Assembly (NCBI GenBank): GCA_000415505.1
Contig: KE354239.1
Span: forward strand, 1 to 33,892
Direction of reading: 5' to 3'
DNA from: Streptomyces afghaniensis 772
GTDB taxonomy: Bacteria > Actinomycetota > Actinomycetes > Streptomycetales > Streptomycetaceae
DNA: 33,892 nt
Shown: positions 1 to 9,606 of the stretch, in pieces
Layout: each line of letters opens with the position of its first letter
Position numbering within the stretch: position 1 is the first letter of the stretch
Translations under genes and position numbers: made by a program
The notes under the pieces: generated by a model
What the model was told of the DNA's origin: nothing
What the model saw: only the letters and a program-made list of their open reading frames with translations
The model's database searches: none

Positions 1-593
1 TCGATGCGGAAGACCTGGTCCGGGGCGAAGACCTCGTGGACGACCTTGTTGAGCTCCTCGGCCGACTTCAGGTCGTGCCCGAAGGGCTTCTCGATGACCG
101 CGCGCCGCCAGGAGCCGCCCTTCTGGTCGGCCAGCCCGTGCTTCTTCAGCTGCTGGATGACCACCGGGAAGGACTTCGGCGGCACGGACAGGTAGAAGGC
201 GAAGTTGCCGCCCGTGCCCTGTGCCTTGTCCAGCTCCTCGATCGTGGAGCGCAGCCGCTCGAACGCGTCGTCGTCGTCGAACGTCCCCTGCACGAAGCGC
301 ATGCCCTGGATGAGCTGCTGCCAGACCTCTTCGCGGAAGGGCGTGCGGGCGTGCTCCTTGACCGCGTCGTGGACCTCCTGGGCGAAGTCCTCGTGCGCCC
401 ACTCGCGGCGCGCGAAGCCCACGAGTGAGAAGCCCGGCGGCAGCAGACCCCGGTTGGCGAGGTCGTACACGGCGGGCATGAGCTTCTTGCGGGACAGGTC
501 GCCCGTGACGCCGAAGATGACCAGGCCCGACGGCCCCGCGATACGCGGGAGCCGTCGGTCCGCGGGGTCACGCAGCGGGTTGCTGCTCGACAC
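1..593 (-). CDS. zwf: Glucose-6-phosphate dehydrogenase, N-terminal 197 residues (runs off left edge)
   Basis: Oxidises glucose-6-phosphate to 6-phosphogluconolactone, making NADPH; first step of the oxidative pentose-phosphate pathway. The protein starts at GTG (593-591) as (V/M)SSSNPLRDPADRRLP. It carries the Rossmann nucleotide-binding motif GVTGDLSRKKLMPA near residues 28-41 and the conserved EKPFGHDL segment. The window cuts it just after FRID, the beginning of the family active-site signature RIDHYLGK, so the substrate-binding half is outside. The start lies 4 bases after the tal stop, so zwf is the third gene of a tkt-tal-zwf operon and probably translationally linked to tal. The identity is clear from the motifs and neighbours. 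Only the C-terminal two-thirds cannot be assessed. Confidence 0.95.
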   Translation of the reverse strand, partial: MSSSNPLRDPADRRLPRIAGPSGLVIFGVTGDLSRKKLMPAVYDLANRGLLPPGFSLVGFARREWAHEDFAQEVHDAVKEHARTPFREEVWQQLIQGMRFVQGTFDDDDAFERLRSTIEELDKAQGTGGNFAFYLSVPPKSFPVVIQQLKKHGLADQKGGSWRRAVIEKPFGHDLKSAEELNKVVHEVFAPDQVFRI

Positions 594-597
594 CTGT

Positions 598-1716
598 TCA
601 GCCCTCCGAAGGGGCGAGGCGCTGAAGCTCGGCCTCGGTCGACTTCAGCAGGTCGGTCCAGGACGCCTCGAACTTCTCGACGCCCTCGTCCTCCAGCAGC
701 TGCACCACGTCGTCGTACTTGATCCCGAGCTGCTCGACCGCGTCGAGGTCGGCCCGGGCCTGCTCGTACGTGCCGGCGACGGTGTTGCCGGTGATCTCGC
801 CGTGGTCCTCGGTGGCGTACAGGGTCGCCTCCGGCATGGTGTTCACCGTGTTCGGCGCGACCAGCTCGGTGACGTACATCGTGTCCTGGTACGCCTTGTC
901 CTTCACGCCGGTGGAGGCCCACAGCGGACGCTGCTTGTTGGCGCCCTCGCGCTCCAGCGCGTTCCAACGGTCCGAGGAGAAGACCTCCTCGTACGCCTGG
1001 TAGGCGAGACGGGCGTTGGCGATGGCGGCCTTGCCGCGCAGCGCCTTGGCCTCGTCGGTGCCGAGCGCGTCGATCCGCTTGTCGACCTCGGTGTCGACGC
1101 GCGAGACGAAGAAGGACGCCACGGAGTGGATCTGGGACAGGTCCAGGCCCTTGGCCTTGGCCTTCTCCAGACCGGACAGGTAGGCGTCCATCACCTCGCG
1201 GTAGCGCTCCAGCGAGAAGATCAGCGTGACGTTGACGCTGATGCCGTTGCCGATCGTCTCGGTGATCGCCGGGATGCCCGCCTTGGTGGCCGGGATCTTG
1301 ATGAGCGTGTTGGGCCGGTCCACCAGCCAGGCCAGCTGGCGGGCCTCGGCGACCGTCGCCTTTGTGTTGTGCGCCAGCCGCGGGTCGACCTCGATCGAGA
1401 CCCGGCCGTCCTGGCCGCCGGTGGCGTCGAAGACCGGGCGCAGGATGTCGGCGGCGTCGCGGACGTCCGCCGTGGTGATCATGCGGATGGCTTCTTCGAC
1501 GGTGACCTTGCGGGCAGCGAGGTCGGAGAGCTGCTGGTCGTAGCCGTCGCCCTCGGAGATCGCCTTCTGGAAGATCGTCGGGTTGGTCGTGACGCCCACG
1601 ACGTGCTGCTGGTCGAGCAGCTCGGCGAGGTTGCCGGACGTGATCCGCTTGCGCGACAGGTCGTCCAGCCAGATCGCGACGCCTTCCTCGGAGAGGCGCT
1701 TGAGTGCGTCTGTCAT
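598..1716 (-). CDS. tal: Transaldolase
   Basis: Transfers a dihydroxyacetone unit between sedoheptulose-7-phosphate and glyceraldehyde-3-phosphate in the non-oxidative pentose-phosphate pathway (cytosol). The 372-residue protein starts [12 protein letters not shown]. The reading frame stays open farther upstream, but that extension is low-complexity and runs into tkt, and an AGGAG-type ribosome site sits before ATG 1716. The Schiff-base lysine is K140 in [20 protein letters not shown] (41-49) is the other family signature. Length matches the long actinobacterial/cyanobacterial transaldolases. It lies 34 bases after tkt and 4 bases before zwf, which supports one transcript for all three. Confidence 0.96.
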   Translation of the reverse strand: MTDALKRLSEEGVAIWLDDLSRKRITSGNLAELLDQQHVVGVTTNPTIFQKAISEGDGYDQQLSDLAARKVTVEEAIRMITTADVRDAADILRPVFDATGGQDGRVSIEVDPRLAHNTKATVAEARQLAWLVDRPNTLIKIPATKAGIPAITETIGNGISVNVTLIFSLERYREVMDAYLSGLEKAKAKGLDLSQIHSVASFFVSRVDTEVDKRIDALGTDEAKALRGKAAIANARLAYQAYEEVFSSDRWNALEREGANKQRPLWASTGVKDKAYQDTMYVTELVAPNTVNTMPEATLYATEDHGEITGNTVAGTYEQARADLDAVEQLGIKYDDVVQLLEDEGVEKFEASWTDLLKSTEAELQRLAPSEG

Positions 1717-1750
1717 GGAAATTCCATCTCCTACGTGTCGTATGTAAGCG

Positions 1751-3838
1751 TCAGCGCTGAGCTGCGGCGATCGATTCCCGCGCGGCGGCGGCGACGTTCT
1801 CGGCAGTGAAGCCGAACTCACGGAAAAGGACCTTGCCGTCGGCCGAAGCACCGAAGTGCTCCAGGGAAACGATGCGGCCGGCGTCCCCGACGTACTTGTG
1901 CCAGGTCAGGCCGACCCCGGCCTCCACCGCGACGCGAGCCTTGACGGACGGCGGCAGAACGCTGTCCCGGTACCCCTGGTCCTGCTGCTCGAACCACTCC
2001 ACCGACAGCATGGACACCACACGGGTGGGCACGCCGGCGCCCTGGAGCTGCTCGCGCGCCTCTACGGCGACGTGCACCTCGGAGCCGGTGGCGATGAGGA
2101 TGACCTCGGGCTCGCCGCCGTCGGCCTCGAACAGGACGTAACCGCCCTTGGCGGCATCGTCGTTGGGCTCGTACGTCGGCACACCCTGACGCGTCAGAGC
2201 CAGACCGTGCGGCTGGCCCTTGCCGAACTCCTTCGTCCAGCGCCTCAGAATCTCGCGCCAGGCGATGGCGGTCTCGTTGGCGTCCGCCGGGCGCACGATG
2301 TTCAGGCCCGGGATGGCGCGCAGCGAGGCCAGGTGCTCGACCGGCTGGTGGGTCGGGCCGTCCTCGCCCAGGCCGATGGAGTCGTGCGTCCACACGTACG
2401 TCACCGGCAGGTGCATCAGCGCCGACAGCCGCACCGCGTTGCGCATGTAGTCGGAGAAGACCAGGAACGTGCCGCCGTAGATCCGGGTGTTGCCGTGCAG
2501 CGCGATGCCGTTCATCTCGGCGGCCATCGCGTGCTCGCGGATACCGAAGTGGATCGTGCGGCCGTACGGGTCCGCCTCCGGCAGCGGGTTGTCCGCCGGG
2601 AGGAAGGAGCTGGTCTTGTCGATCGTGGTGTTGTTGGAGCCCGCCAGGTCGGCCGAGCCGCCCCACAGCTCCGGGATCACCGCGCCGAGCGCCTGGAGGA
2701 CCTTGCCGGAGGCGGCACGCGTGGCCACGCCCTTGCCGACCTCGAAGACCGGGATCTTGTCCTCCCAGCCGGTGGGCAGCTCACCCTTGGCGACCCGGTC
2801 GTACTCGGCGGCGCGCTCGGGGTTGTTGTCCCGCCACTGCTGGTACGCCTTCTCCCACACCGCGCGGGCCGCCTGGCCCCGCTCCAGCGCCTTGCGGGTG
2901 TGCGTGATGACCTCGTCGGCCACCTCGAAGCTCTGCTCCGGGTCGAAGCCCAGGACCCGCTTGGTGGCCGCGACCTCGTCCTCGCCCAGCGCCGAGCCGT
3001 GCGCGGCCTCGGTGTTCTGCGCGTTCGGGGCCGGCCAGGCGATGATCGAGCGCATCGCGATGAACGACGGCCGGTCCGTGACCGCCTTGGCCTTCTGGAC
3101 CGCCTCGAAGATCGCGGCCGGGTCCAGGTCGCCGTTCTCCTGCGGCTCCACCCGCTGCACGTGCCAGCCGTAGGCCTCGTACCGCTTGACGGTGTCCTCG
3201 GACACGGCCGTCTCGGTGTCGCCCTCGATCGAGATGTGGTTGTCGTCCCACAGCAGGATCAGGTTGCCCAGCTTCTGGTGGCCCGCCAGCGACGAGGCCT
3301 CGGAGGAGATGCCCTCCTGGAGGCAGCCGTCACCGGCGATGCAGTAGACGAAGTGGTCGAAGGGGGACTCGCCCTCGGGGGCCTCCGGGTCGAACAGGCC
3401 GCGCTCGTAGCGGGCGGCCATCGCCATGCCCACCGCGTTGGCGACACCCTGCCCGAGCGGGCCGGTCGTCGTCTCCACACCGGTGGTGTGCCCGTACTCG
3501 GGGTGGCCCGGGGTCTTCGAACCCCAGGTGCGGAAGGACTTCAGATCGTCCAGCTCCAGGCCGAAACCGGCCAGGTACAGCTGGGTGTAGAGGGTCAGGG
3601 ACGAGTGGCCTGCGGACAGCACGAAGCGGTCCCGCCCGACCCAGTCGGCGTCCGCCGGGTCGTGCCGCATCACCTTCTGGAAGAGGGTGTAGGCGGCAGG
3701 CGCCAGGCTCATCGCCGTACCCGGATGGCCGTTACCGACCTTCTGTACGGCATCGGCGGCCAGGACACGCGCGGTGTCGACGGCCCGCTGGTCCAACTCG
3801 GTCCACTCGAGGTCTGTGGTGGTCGGCTTGGTGCTCAC
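1751..3838 (-). CDS. tkt: Transketolase
   Basis: Thiamine-diphosphate enzyme that moves two-carbon ketol units in the pentose-phosphate pathway. The 695-residue protein has all three transketolase domains. GHPG is at 37-40. The ThDP/Mg motif starts with GDG (169-171) and ends at N200 ([10 protein letters not shown]). The pyrimidine domain has [10 protein letters not shown], and [20 protein letters not shown] follows. The GTG start at 3838 is preceded by GAGAGGAG. The gene heads the tkt-tal-zwf operon. Upstream, a TAGGCT -10 hexamer (minus strand, 3909-3904) is a plausible promoter. Full length with intact catalytic motifs, so it should be active. Confidence 0.97.
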   Translation of the reverse strand: MSTKPTTTDLEWTELDQRAVDTARVLAADAVQKVGNGHPGTAMSLAPAAYTLFQKVMRHDPADADWVGRDRFVLSAGHSSLTLYTQLYLAGFGLELDDLKSFRTWGSKTPGHPEYGHTTGVETTTGPLGQGVANAVGMAMAARYERGLFDPEAPEGESPFDHFVYCIAGDGCLQEGISSEASSLAGHQKLGNLILLWDDNHISIEGDTETAVSEDTVKRYEAYGWHVQRVEPQENGDLDPAAIFEAVQKAKAVTDRPSFIAMRSIIAWPAPNAQNTEAAHGSALGEDEVAATKRVLGFDPEQSFEVADEVITHTRKALERGQAARAVWEKAYQQWRDNNPERAAEYDRVAKGELPTGWEDKIPVFEVGKGVATRAASGKVLQALGAVIPELWGGSADLAGSNNTTIDKTSSFLPADNPLPEADPYGRTIHFGIREHAMAAEMNGIALHGNTRIYGGTFLVFSDYMRNAVRLSALMHLPVTYVWTHDSIGLGEDGPTHQPVEHLASLRAIPGLNIVRPADANETAIAWREILRRWTKEFGKGQPHGLALTRQGVPTYEPNDDAAKGGYVLFEADGGEPEVILIATGSEVHVAVEAREQLQGAGVPTRVVSMLSVEWFEQQDQGYRDSVLPPSVKARVAVEAGVGLTWHKYVGDAGRIVSLEHFGASADGKVLFREFGFTAENVAAAARESIAAAQR

Positions 3839-4190
3839 CCTGGGTCAGGGCTCCTCTCACAAGTCGGATGCCGGTGTATCGGGGCGCCCACCGGCCGCAG
3901 TCGAGCCTACCCCCGTGGGACGTGCGTTCTTTCGGGTCACTCCAGAGTGCCGGGACTCGTTGCGATCCGCTTCCTGACTGGGCCGTATCCCATTCGGCAA
4001 GTGAATACGGAGCCGCTCATCCGGGTGCTCAATCGAGCTTCCACGCGCCCTTCGGGAGCCGCCCTCCAACACGACCCGACCCCCGCGAATGTCCGACTCT
4101 GGGCAACGTCTAAAGTGGCGTGGTACGCGCGAGCCTTTACCGGGACTTCACACGGGTGAGGCTTGCTGGGATGTCTCTGTAGGGGTGTGC
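3839..4190. promoter_or_regulatory. Divergent promoter region between tkt and ctaB
   Basis: A 352-base non-coding stretch between the two divergent starts. Minus strand: a TAGGCT hexamer (bases 3909-3904) fits a -10 for tkt, but no convincing -35 sits upstream of it. Plus strand: TAAAGT (4111-4116) could be a -10 for ctaB, also with a weak -35. An imperfect dyad, CCGTAT...ATACGG, falls near 3983-4010. No coding potential was seen beyond chance frames. Confidence 0.4.
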
Positions 4191-5138
4191 GTGACGGCCG
4201 TTGAATCCCGTCCAGCGGGGATGCTCGGGACGGACCAGAGCCCGGCCCACCGGCCGTTCGGGGCCCGTGTCAAGGCGTTCGTGGCTCTCACCAAGCCGCG
4301 GATCATCGAGCTGCTCCTGATCACCACCGTTCCGGTGATGTTCCTGGCGCAGCAGGGTGTGCCCGACCTGACGCTGGTGCTCCTGACCTGCGTCGGCGGT
4401 TACATGTCCGCGGGCGGCGCCAACGCGCTCAACATGTACATCGACCGCGACATCGACGCCCTGATGGACCGCACCTCGCAGCGGCCGCTGGTCACCGGCA
4501 TGGTCAGCCCGCGCGAGTGCCTCGCCTTCGGCATCACCCTGGCGATCACCTCCACCCTGCTGTTCGGCCTCACCGTGAACTGGCTGAGCGCCTGGCTCTC
4601 CCTCGGCGCGCTCCTCTTCTACGTCGTCGTCTACACGATGATCCTCAAGCGCCGTACCTCGCAGAACATCGTGTGGGGCGGCATCGCCGGCTGCCTGCCC
4701 GTGCTGATCGGCTGGTCCTCGGTCACGAACTCCATGTCGTGGGCGCCGATCATCCTGTTCCTCGTCATGTTCTTCTGGACGCCGCCGCACTACTGGCCGC
4801 TGTCCATGAAGGTCAAGGAGGACTACGCGCGCGTGGGCGTGCCCATGCTGCCGGTGGTCGCCTCCAACAAGGTGGTCGCCAAGCAGATCGTGATCTACAG
4901 CTGGGTCATGGTCGCCGTCTCGCTCCTGCTGACCCCGCTCGGCTACACGGGCTGGTTCTACACGTCGGTGGCACTGCTGGCGGGCGGCTTCTGGCTCTGG
5001 GAGGCGCACGGCCTCCAGAACCGCGCGAAGGCGGAGGTGACGGGCGCGAAGCTGAAGGAGATGCGCCTGTTCCACTGGTCGATCACCTACGTCTCGCTGC
5101 TGTTCGTGGCCGTCGCGGTCGACCCCTTCCTGCGCTGA
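4191..5138 (+). CDS. ctaB: Protoheme IX farnesyltransferase (heme O synthase)
   Basis: Membrane prenyltransferase that attaches farnesyl diphosphate to heme B, giving heme O, the precursor of heme A for aa3-type cytochrome oxidase. It has 315 residues with about eight or nine hydrophobic segments. The UbiA-family metal/diphosphate motif NxxxDxxxD is N81-D85-D89 (NMYIDRDID), followed by TSQRPL and the second conserved stretch [10 protein letters not shown]. Start choice: GTG 4191 has AGGGG five bases before it; the in-frame GTG at 4185 would add two residues. CtaA, which uses the product, is encoded nearby on the opposite strand (6818-7867). Confidence 0.95.
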   Translation: MTAVESRPAGMLGTDQSPAHRPFGARVKAFVALTKPRIIELLLITTVPVMFLAQQGVPDLTLVLLTCVGGYMSAGGANALNMYIDRDIDALMDRTSQRPLVTGMVSPRECLAFGITLAITSTLLFGLTVNWLSAWLSLGALLFYVVVYTMILKRRTSQNIVWGGIAGCLPVLIGWSSVTNSMSWAPIILFLVMFFWTPPHYWPLSMKVKEDYARVGVPMLPVVASNKVVAKQIVIYSWVMVAVSLLLTPLGYTGWFYTSVALLAGGFWLWEAHGLQNRAKAEVTGAKLKEMRLFHWSITYVSLLFVAVAVDPFLR

Positions 5139-5146
5139 CGCAACGC

Positions 5147-5158
5147 TGACGTACGTCA
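5147..5158. repeat. Perfect 12-bp palindrome after ctaB
   Basis: TGACGTACGTCA, fully self-complementary, 8 bases after the ctaB stop and about 50 bases before the next start. It could be an operator for the gene at 5208 or a chance palindrome. No adjacent T-run, so it is unlikely to be a terminator. Confidence 0.4.
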
Positions 5159-5207
5159 CAGGGCCCTGCTCTCGCCAGTCGATCTACCCGTGAGTAGCAT
5201 CGCCACC

Positions 5208-5540
5208 ATGGCAGACACGCAGCAGGTTGACCCGAAGGCCGAGCGCAAGGCGGCCCGGCTCGCCAAGCAGATCAGCTCCTTCTCCAAGGCCCACGGCGGC
5301 GCCGAGGGCCAGGTCGCCTACCTCGGCGAACGCGGCGCCCGCATCGTCCTCGTGGGTGAGGACGGCAACTGGGGCGACCTGGTGGCCCCCTCGTACGAGA
5401 TCGCCGAGCAGGCCGTGGAGAAGTCGGGCATCACGACCCACGAGTCCTTCGACGGCGAGTTCGCCGCGAAGGTCAAGACGGGCCGCTACGAGTGGTCGCG
5501 CATGGCGGGGATCCAGGTCGGCGGGCCCAAGAACAACTGA
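5208..5540 (+). CDS. Conserved small protein of unknown function
   Basis: 110 residues, MADTQQVDPKAERKAAR..., highly charged N-terminus, then a mixed alpha/beta body with no signal peptide or membrane segment, so probably cytosolic. The C-terminal part contains WSRMAGIQVGG. I do not recognise a catalytic motif. An in-frame GTG at 5190 would add six residues; the ATG at 5208 was chosen because the protein then starts with a typical hydrophilic sequence. Neither start has a strong ribosome site. It lies between ctaB and an amidohydrolase gene, but the 69- and 152-base gaps do not prove co-transcription. Codon use is native and highly biased, so it is a real gene. Confidence 0.75.
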   Translation: MADTQQVDPKAERKAARLAKQISSFSKAHGGAEGQVAYLGERGARIVLVGEDGNWGDLVAPSYEIAEQAVEKSGITTHESFDGEFAAKVKTGRYEWSRMAGIQVGGPKNN

Positions 5541-5547
5541 CCCTTTT

Positions 5548-5578
5548 CAGGGGCGCGGGGAACTGCGCGACCAGCCAC
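5548..5578 (+). repeat. Dispersed intergenic repeat, copy 1
   Basis: A 31-base element beginning CAGGGGCGCGGGGAACTGCG, 7 bases after a stop codon. A second copy in the opposite orientation lies at 29806-29836 with 30 of 31 bases identical. From memory, this sequence recurs many times between genes in Streptomyces genomes. It contains short CGCG dyads and, with the preceding CCCTTTT, can form a small hairpin. Function is unknown. Confidence 0.75.
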
Positions 5579-5692
5579 AGCCGTCCCGCACCCGCCGAAC
5601 ACACCGGTCCTCCCACGACGGCCCCGCGACCTCAACCCCGGTTCACCCGTTAAGACCCTCAGGAACAACAGGGTCCACACGGGGGAGCCCGG

Positions 5693-6799
5693 ATGATCGA
5701 AACGCCGTCCCTAGTGGACCAGTACTGCCACGGAGTACTCCGCACGGAGCTGGGCCTCGGCACCTTCGAGGCCCACCTCTCCCGCACGGAGGGCCCACCC
5801 GCCCCCGGCACCACCCTCTTCGACACCCAGACCGGCTTCGCCGTAAGACGCTGGTGCCCACCCCTGCTCGGCCTGGAACCCCACTGCACACCCGCCCGCT
5901 ACCTGGCACGCCGTCGCGAACTGGGTGTCCTGGAGTCCGCCCGCCGGCTCCTGCGCGGCAGCGGCATCACGACGTACCTGGTCGACACGGGGCTGCCCGG
6001 CGATCTGACCGACCCCGGGGAACTGGCCTCCGCCGGAGCCGCCGAGGCCCGTGAGATCGTCCGCCTGGAACTGCTCGCCGAGCAGGTCGCCGACACCTCC
6101 GGGACCGTCGAGTCCTTCCTCGCCAACCTCGCCGAGTCGGTGCACGCCGCCGCCGCGAACGCCGTCGCCTTCACCTCGGTCGCGGGCCTGCGGCACGGCC
6201 TCGCGCTCGCGCCGGAGCCGCCCGGGCCGGGGGAGGTGCGGGGGGCCGTCGGCCGCTGGCTCGCGGGGCGGGAGGTCGGCGGGGAGCTGAGCGACCCGGT
6301 GCTGCTGCGGCACCTGCTGTGGAGCGCCGTCGCCTCGGGGCTGCCGCTCCAGCTCCACGCGGGGCTCGGCGCGCCGGGCCTGCGGATCGACCGTACGGAT
6401 CCGGTGCTGCTGACGGATTTCGTACGGGCCACGGCCGGTCTCGGCACGGATCTCGTCCTGCTGCACGGCTACCCGTACCACCGGCACGCCGCACACCTGG
6501 CCGGTGTCTTCCCGCACATCTATGTCGACTCCGGCGCCGCCCTGGTCCGCACCGGCGCCCGCGCCGCGACCGTACTCGCGGAGATCCTGGAGCTGGCCCC
6601 GTTCGGCAAGATCCTCTTCTCCACCGGTGCCCAGGGGCTGCCCGAGCTTCACGTCGTCGGCGCCCGGCTGTTCCGCGAGGCGCTCGGCCGGGTGCTCGGC
6701 ACCTGGGTCGCCGAGGGCGCGTGGTGCCTGGCCGACGCGCAGCGCGTGGCGGGGATGCTGGCGTCGGGGAACGCGCGCCGGGTGTACGGGCTCGACTGA
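5693..6799 (+). CDS. Amidohydrolase-family protein (Amidohydro_2-like)
   Basis: 368 residues with a ribosome site GGGGGAG five bases before ATG 5693. The fold looks like a metal-dependent amidohydrolase TIM barrel of the Amidohydro_2 type. Supporting segments are LPLQLHAGLG (a strand with a conserved His), LLHGYPYHRHAAHLAGVFPHIYVDSG (second His-rich strand), and a C-terminal ILFSTGAQGLPELHVVGAR where family members carry SD/TD. In many Amidohydro_2 proteins this last position is Asp in 'GSD'; here it reads STGA, so catalysis cannot be assumed. The N-terminal HxH signature is also not obvious (DQYCHGVLR has a single His). Homologues fused to glutamine synthetase (FluG) exist. Substrate unknown. 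Convergent with ctaA, 18 bases between stops. Confidence 0.7.
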   Translation: MIETPSLVDQYCHGVLRTELGLGTFEAHLSRTEGPPAPGTTLFDTQTGFAVRRWCPPLLGLEPHCTPARYLARRRELGVLESARRLLRGSGITTYLVDTGLPGDLTDPGELASAGAAEAREIVRLELLAEQVADTSGTVESFLANLAESVHAAAANAVAFTSVAGLRHGLALAPEPPGPGEVRGAVGRWLAGREVGGELSDPVLLRHLLWSAVASGLPLQLHAGLGAPGLRIDRTDPVLLTDFVRATAGLGTDLVLLHGYPYHRHAAHLAGVFPHIYVDSGAALVRTGARAATVLAEILELAPFGKILFSTGAQGLPELHVVGARLFREALGRVLGTWVAEGAWCLADAQRVAGMLASGNARRVYGLD

Positions 6800-6817
6800 A
6801 CCCCGGTCAGGCGGCTT

Positions 6818-7867
6818 CTAAGCCTTGGTCAGGGTCGCCTCGGCCGCCGGGCCGGGCACATCGGCCACGACCTCCGGCCGTTCGCGCAGCGACAGCACCA
6901 CCCGCAGCACCCAGATCCACATCACGGCCGAGCCGAGCATGTGCAGGCCGACCAGGACCTCGGGCAGGTCGGTGAAGTACTGGACGTAGCCGATGACGCC
7001 CTGTGCGAGCAGGATCAGGAACAGCTCGCGGGTGCGGTTCAGCGGGCTCTTGGGGGCGTCGACCGCCTTGAGGACGAACCACAGGGCGAACGTCAGCGTC
7101 ACCACGATCCACGCCAGGACGGCGTGCAGCTTGCTCACCGTCTCCCAGTCGACCGGCATCCGTTCGACCTCGCTGGAGTCGCCGGCGTGCGGGCCCGCGC
7201 CGGTGACCACCGTGCCGACCAGGATGAGCAGCACGGCGGCGGCGACCAGGAACCAGACCAGCTGCTGCACGGCTTTGCCGACCAGTGGGCGCGGCGCGGC
7301 GTCGCCCTCACGGGTGCGCTGCCACATCACCGTCGCCACCGCGATCAGCGCGGACGTCGCGACGAAGTGGGCGGCGACCGTGTACGGGTTGAGGCCGACC
7401 AGCACCACGATGCCGCCGAGCACCGCGTTGCTCATCACGATCCAGAACTGCGCCCAGCCGAGCCGGGTCAGGCCGCGGCGGTACGGCTTCTGCGAGCGCG
7501 CGGCGATGATCGCCCAGCCGACGGCGGCGCACAGCACGTACGTCAGCATGCGGTTGCCGAACTCGATGGCGCCGTGGAAGCCCATCGCGCTGGTGGCGGT
7601 GAGCGAGTCGTCGGTGCACTTGGGCCAGGTCGGGCAGCCGAGGCCCGAGCCGGTCAGCCGTACGGCTCCGCCGGTGACCACGATGAGCACCGACATGACG
7701 ATTGCGGAGAGGGCCGCACGCTGGACCGTCCGGGGTTGCGGGGTCCAGCGCTCGGCGATGAAGGCGAGCGGATTGCGCAGGGCCGCCCTGGCGTCGGCGC
7801 GGGTCACTTTTGGCACGCGACCCATCGTAGGACGCCGCTTGTGCACGCTTTCACGAGGGTCCGTCAT
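6818..7867 (-). CDS. ctaA: Heme A synthase (COX15/CtaA family)
   Basis: Membrane monooxygenase converting heme O to heme A for cytochrome c oxidase. 349 residues with eight hydrophobic segments in two four-helix halves. Candidate heme ligands are visible: H98 and E102 (FHGAIEFGNRM), H167 (AAHFVATSA), H248 (KLHAVLAW) and H309 (GLHMLGSAVMW). The cysteine pair C78/C84 in the first outside loop (GLGCPTWPKC) matches the redox-active pair of the B. subtilis-type enzymes. ATG 7867 is preceded by GGGAG seven bases upstream; the Met at 7825 has no ribosome site. It begins 17 bases after the ABC permease stop, so it is the third gene of an ATPase-permease-ctaA operon. Confidence 0.93.
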   Translation of the reverse strand: MTDPRESVHKRRPTMGRVPKVTRADARAALRNPLAFIAERWTPQPRTVQRAALSAIVMSVLIVVTGGAVRLTGSGLGCPTWPKCTDDSLTATSAMGFHGAIEFGNRMLTYVLCAAVGWAIIAARSQKPYRRGLTRLGWAQFWIVMSNAVLGGIVVLVGLNPYTVAAHFVATSALIAVATVMWQRTREGDAAPRPLVGKAVQQLVWFLVAAAVLLILVGTVVTGAGPHAGDSSEVERMPVDWETVSKLHAVLAWIVVTLTFALWFVLKAVDAPKSPLNRTRELFLILLAQGVIGYVQYFTDLPEVLVGLHMLGSAVMWIWVLRVVLSLRERPEVVADVPGPAAEATLTKA

Positions 7868-7884
7868 GGCCTTGCTCCCAGCGC

Positions 7885-8655
7885 TTATTCCCAGCGGAAG
7901 AACCGTCCGGCCGCCGCCAGCCCGACGACCGCCCAGACGGCGAGGATCCCCAGGTCGGCCCAGGGCATCCCGGCTCCCTGCTGGAGCACGTCCCGCAGGC
8001 CGTCGGACAGGGCCGAGATGGGCAGCAGGCCGAGCAGGTCCTGCGCGCCGGAGGGGAACTTGTCGAGCGGCACGATGACCCCGCCGCCGACGAGCAGCAG
8101 CAGGAACACCAGGTTGGCGGCGGCGAGCGTCGCTTCGGCCTTCAGCGTCCCGGCCATCAGCAGGCCGAGGCCCGAGAAGGCCGCCGTACCGAGGACCAGG
8201 AGCAGCAGCACGGCGAACGGGTTGCCGTGCGGCGACCAGCCGAGCGCGAAGGCGATCACCGTCAGCAGGACCACCTGGAGCACCTCGGTGACCAGGACGG
8301 ACAGCGTCTTCGCGGTCATCAGGCCCCAGCGCGGCAGGGGCGAGGAGGCGAGCCGCTTCAACACGCCGTAGCGGCGCTCGAAGCCGGTCGCGATCGCCTG
8401 CCCGGTGAACGCGGTCGACATCACTGCGAGCGCGAGGATGCCGGGGGCGAGGAAGTCCACGGCCTCGCCGGCGCCCGTGTCGACGATGTCCACGGTGCTG
8501 AAGAGCACCAGGAGCAGGGTCGGGATGACGACGGTCAGCAGCAGCTGCTCGCCGTTGCGCAGCAGCATCTTCGTCTCGAGCGCGGCCTGGGCCGCGATCA
8601 TGCGGGTCAGGGGCGCGGCCCCCGGCTTCGGCGCATAGGTGCCGGTGGCGGTCAC
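7885..8655 (-). CDS. ABC-2 type transporter permease
   Basis: 256 residues with six predicted membrane segments and the ABC-2 pattern: a cytosolic N-terminus, the coupling segment GFERRYGVLKRLASSPLPRWGLMTAK (residues 92-117), then four helices. It pairs with the ATPase next door: its GTG start (8655) overlaps the ATPase stop by four bases (GTGA), meaning translational coupling. Exporters of this class move drugs, lipids or cofactors; nothing in the sequence sets the substrate. Its position immediately before ctaA is suggestive of a role linked to heme A or oxidase assembly, but that is inference. Confidence 0.9.
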   Translation of the reverse strand: MTATGTYAPKPGAAPLTRMIAAQAALETKMLLRNGEQLLLTVVIPTLLLVLFSTVDIVDTGAGEAVDFLAPGILALAVMSTAFTGQAIATGFERRYGVLKRLASSPLPRWGLMTAKTLSVLVTEVLQVVLLTVIAFALGWSPHGNPFAVLLLLVLGTAAFSGLGLLMAGTLKAEATLAAANLVFLLLLVGGGVIVPLDKFPSGAQDLLGLLPISALSDGLRDVLQQGAGMPWADLGILAVWAVVGLAAAGRFFRWE

Positions 8656-9575
8656 GAACGCAGCTCCTTACCCGTGAGTTCCAGGAAGACGTCCTCCAGG
8701 GTGTGCCGCTCCACCGAGATCTTCTCCGGCATCACGCCGTGCTGGGCGCACCAGGAGGTGACCGTCGCGAGCAGTTGCGGGTCGATCTTGCCGACGACGC
8801 GGTACGAACCCGGCGTCAGCTCGGCGGCCGAGCAGTCGGCGGGCAGGGCCTTCAGCAGCGATCCCACGTCCAGGCCGGGCCGGCCGCTGAAGCGGAGCGT
8901 GTTCTCGGCGCCGCCCCGGCACAGCTCCTCCGGGGAGCCCTGGGCGATGACCCGGCCCGCGTCGATGATCGCCACGTCGTCGGCGAGCTGCTCGGCCTCG
9001 TCCATGTAGTGCGTGGTGAGGATCACGGAGACGCCGTCGTCGCGCAGGTCCCGGACCAGGTCCCAGGTGGCGCGGCGGGCCTGCGGGTCGAGCCCGGCGG
9101 TCGGCTCGTCGAGGAAGACCAGTTCCGGGCGCCCGACCACGGCCATGGCCAGCGCGAGCCGCTGCTGCTGTCCGCCCGACAGCCGCCGGTACGTCGTACG
9201 GCCGCAGGAGCCGAGCCCGAGGCGTTCGATGAGCGCGTCCACATCCAGGGGGTGGGCGTGCAGCTTGGCCACGTGGCGGAGCATCTCGTCGGCGCGGGAG
9301 CCCGAGTAGACGCCGCCGGACTGGAGCATCACGCCGATCCGGGGCCGCAGGTCCCGGGACTGCCCGACCGGGTCGAGGCCCAGGACGCGCACCGTGCCGG
9401 AGTCCGGCTTCCGGTACCCCTCGCAGGTCTCGACCGTGGTCGTCTTGCCCGCCCCGTTGGGGCCGAGCACGGCGGTCACACCCTCCCGGGCCACCAGGTC
9501 CAGCCCGTCCACCGCGGTCTTCGTGCCGTACCGCTTCACCAGGGCCTGGACCTGGACCACGGGCTCACTTCGCAT
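8652..9575 (-). CDS. ABC transporter ATP-binding protein (DrrA-like, ABC-2 partner)
   Basis: 307 residues from ATG 9575. Walker A GPNGAGKT (38-45), Q-loop in GVMLQSGGVY, signature LSGGQQQRL, Walker B VFLDEPTAGLD, and switch His in ILTTHYMDEAEQ, so catalytically intact. After the nucleotide-binding domain comes the 80-90-residue C-terminal extension typical of DrrA-type ATPases (ENTLRFSG... VERHTLEDVFLELTGKELRS). The frame is open upstream to 9638, but that part overlaps the neighbouring gene. No ribosome site precedes 9575; a TAGACT hexamer (minus strand) lies about 10 bases before the ATG, so the transcript may be leaderless. Energises the permease at 7885-8655. Confidence 0.92.
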   Translation of the reverse strand: MRSEPVVQVQALVKRYGTKTAVDGLDLVAREGVTAVLGPNGAGKTTTVETCEGYRKPDSGTVRVLGLDPVGQSRDLRPRIGVMLQSGGVYSGSRADEMLRHVAKLHAHPLDVDALIERLGLGSCGRTTYRRLSGGQQQRLALAMAVVGRPELVFLDEPTAGLDPQARRATWDLVRDLRDDGVSVILTTHYMDEAEQLADDVAIIDAGRVIAQGSPEELCRGGAENTLRFSGRPGLDVGSLLKALPADCSAAELTPGSYRVVGKIDPQLLATVTSWCAQHGVMPEKISVERHTLEDVFLELTGKELRS

Positions 9576-9606
9576 GGGTCCAGAGTCTAGGTTCGTGCGC
9601 CGGGGC

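Noticed and set aside
205-1809. Long plus-strand open frames opposite tal and zwf, and many similar long frames elsewhere
   Set aside because: They are antisense or shifted frames kept open by high GC. The opposite strand holds full, motif-bearing genes.
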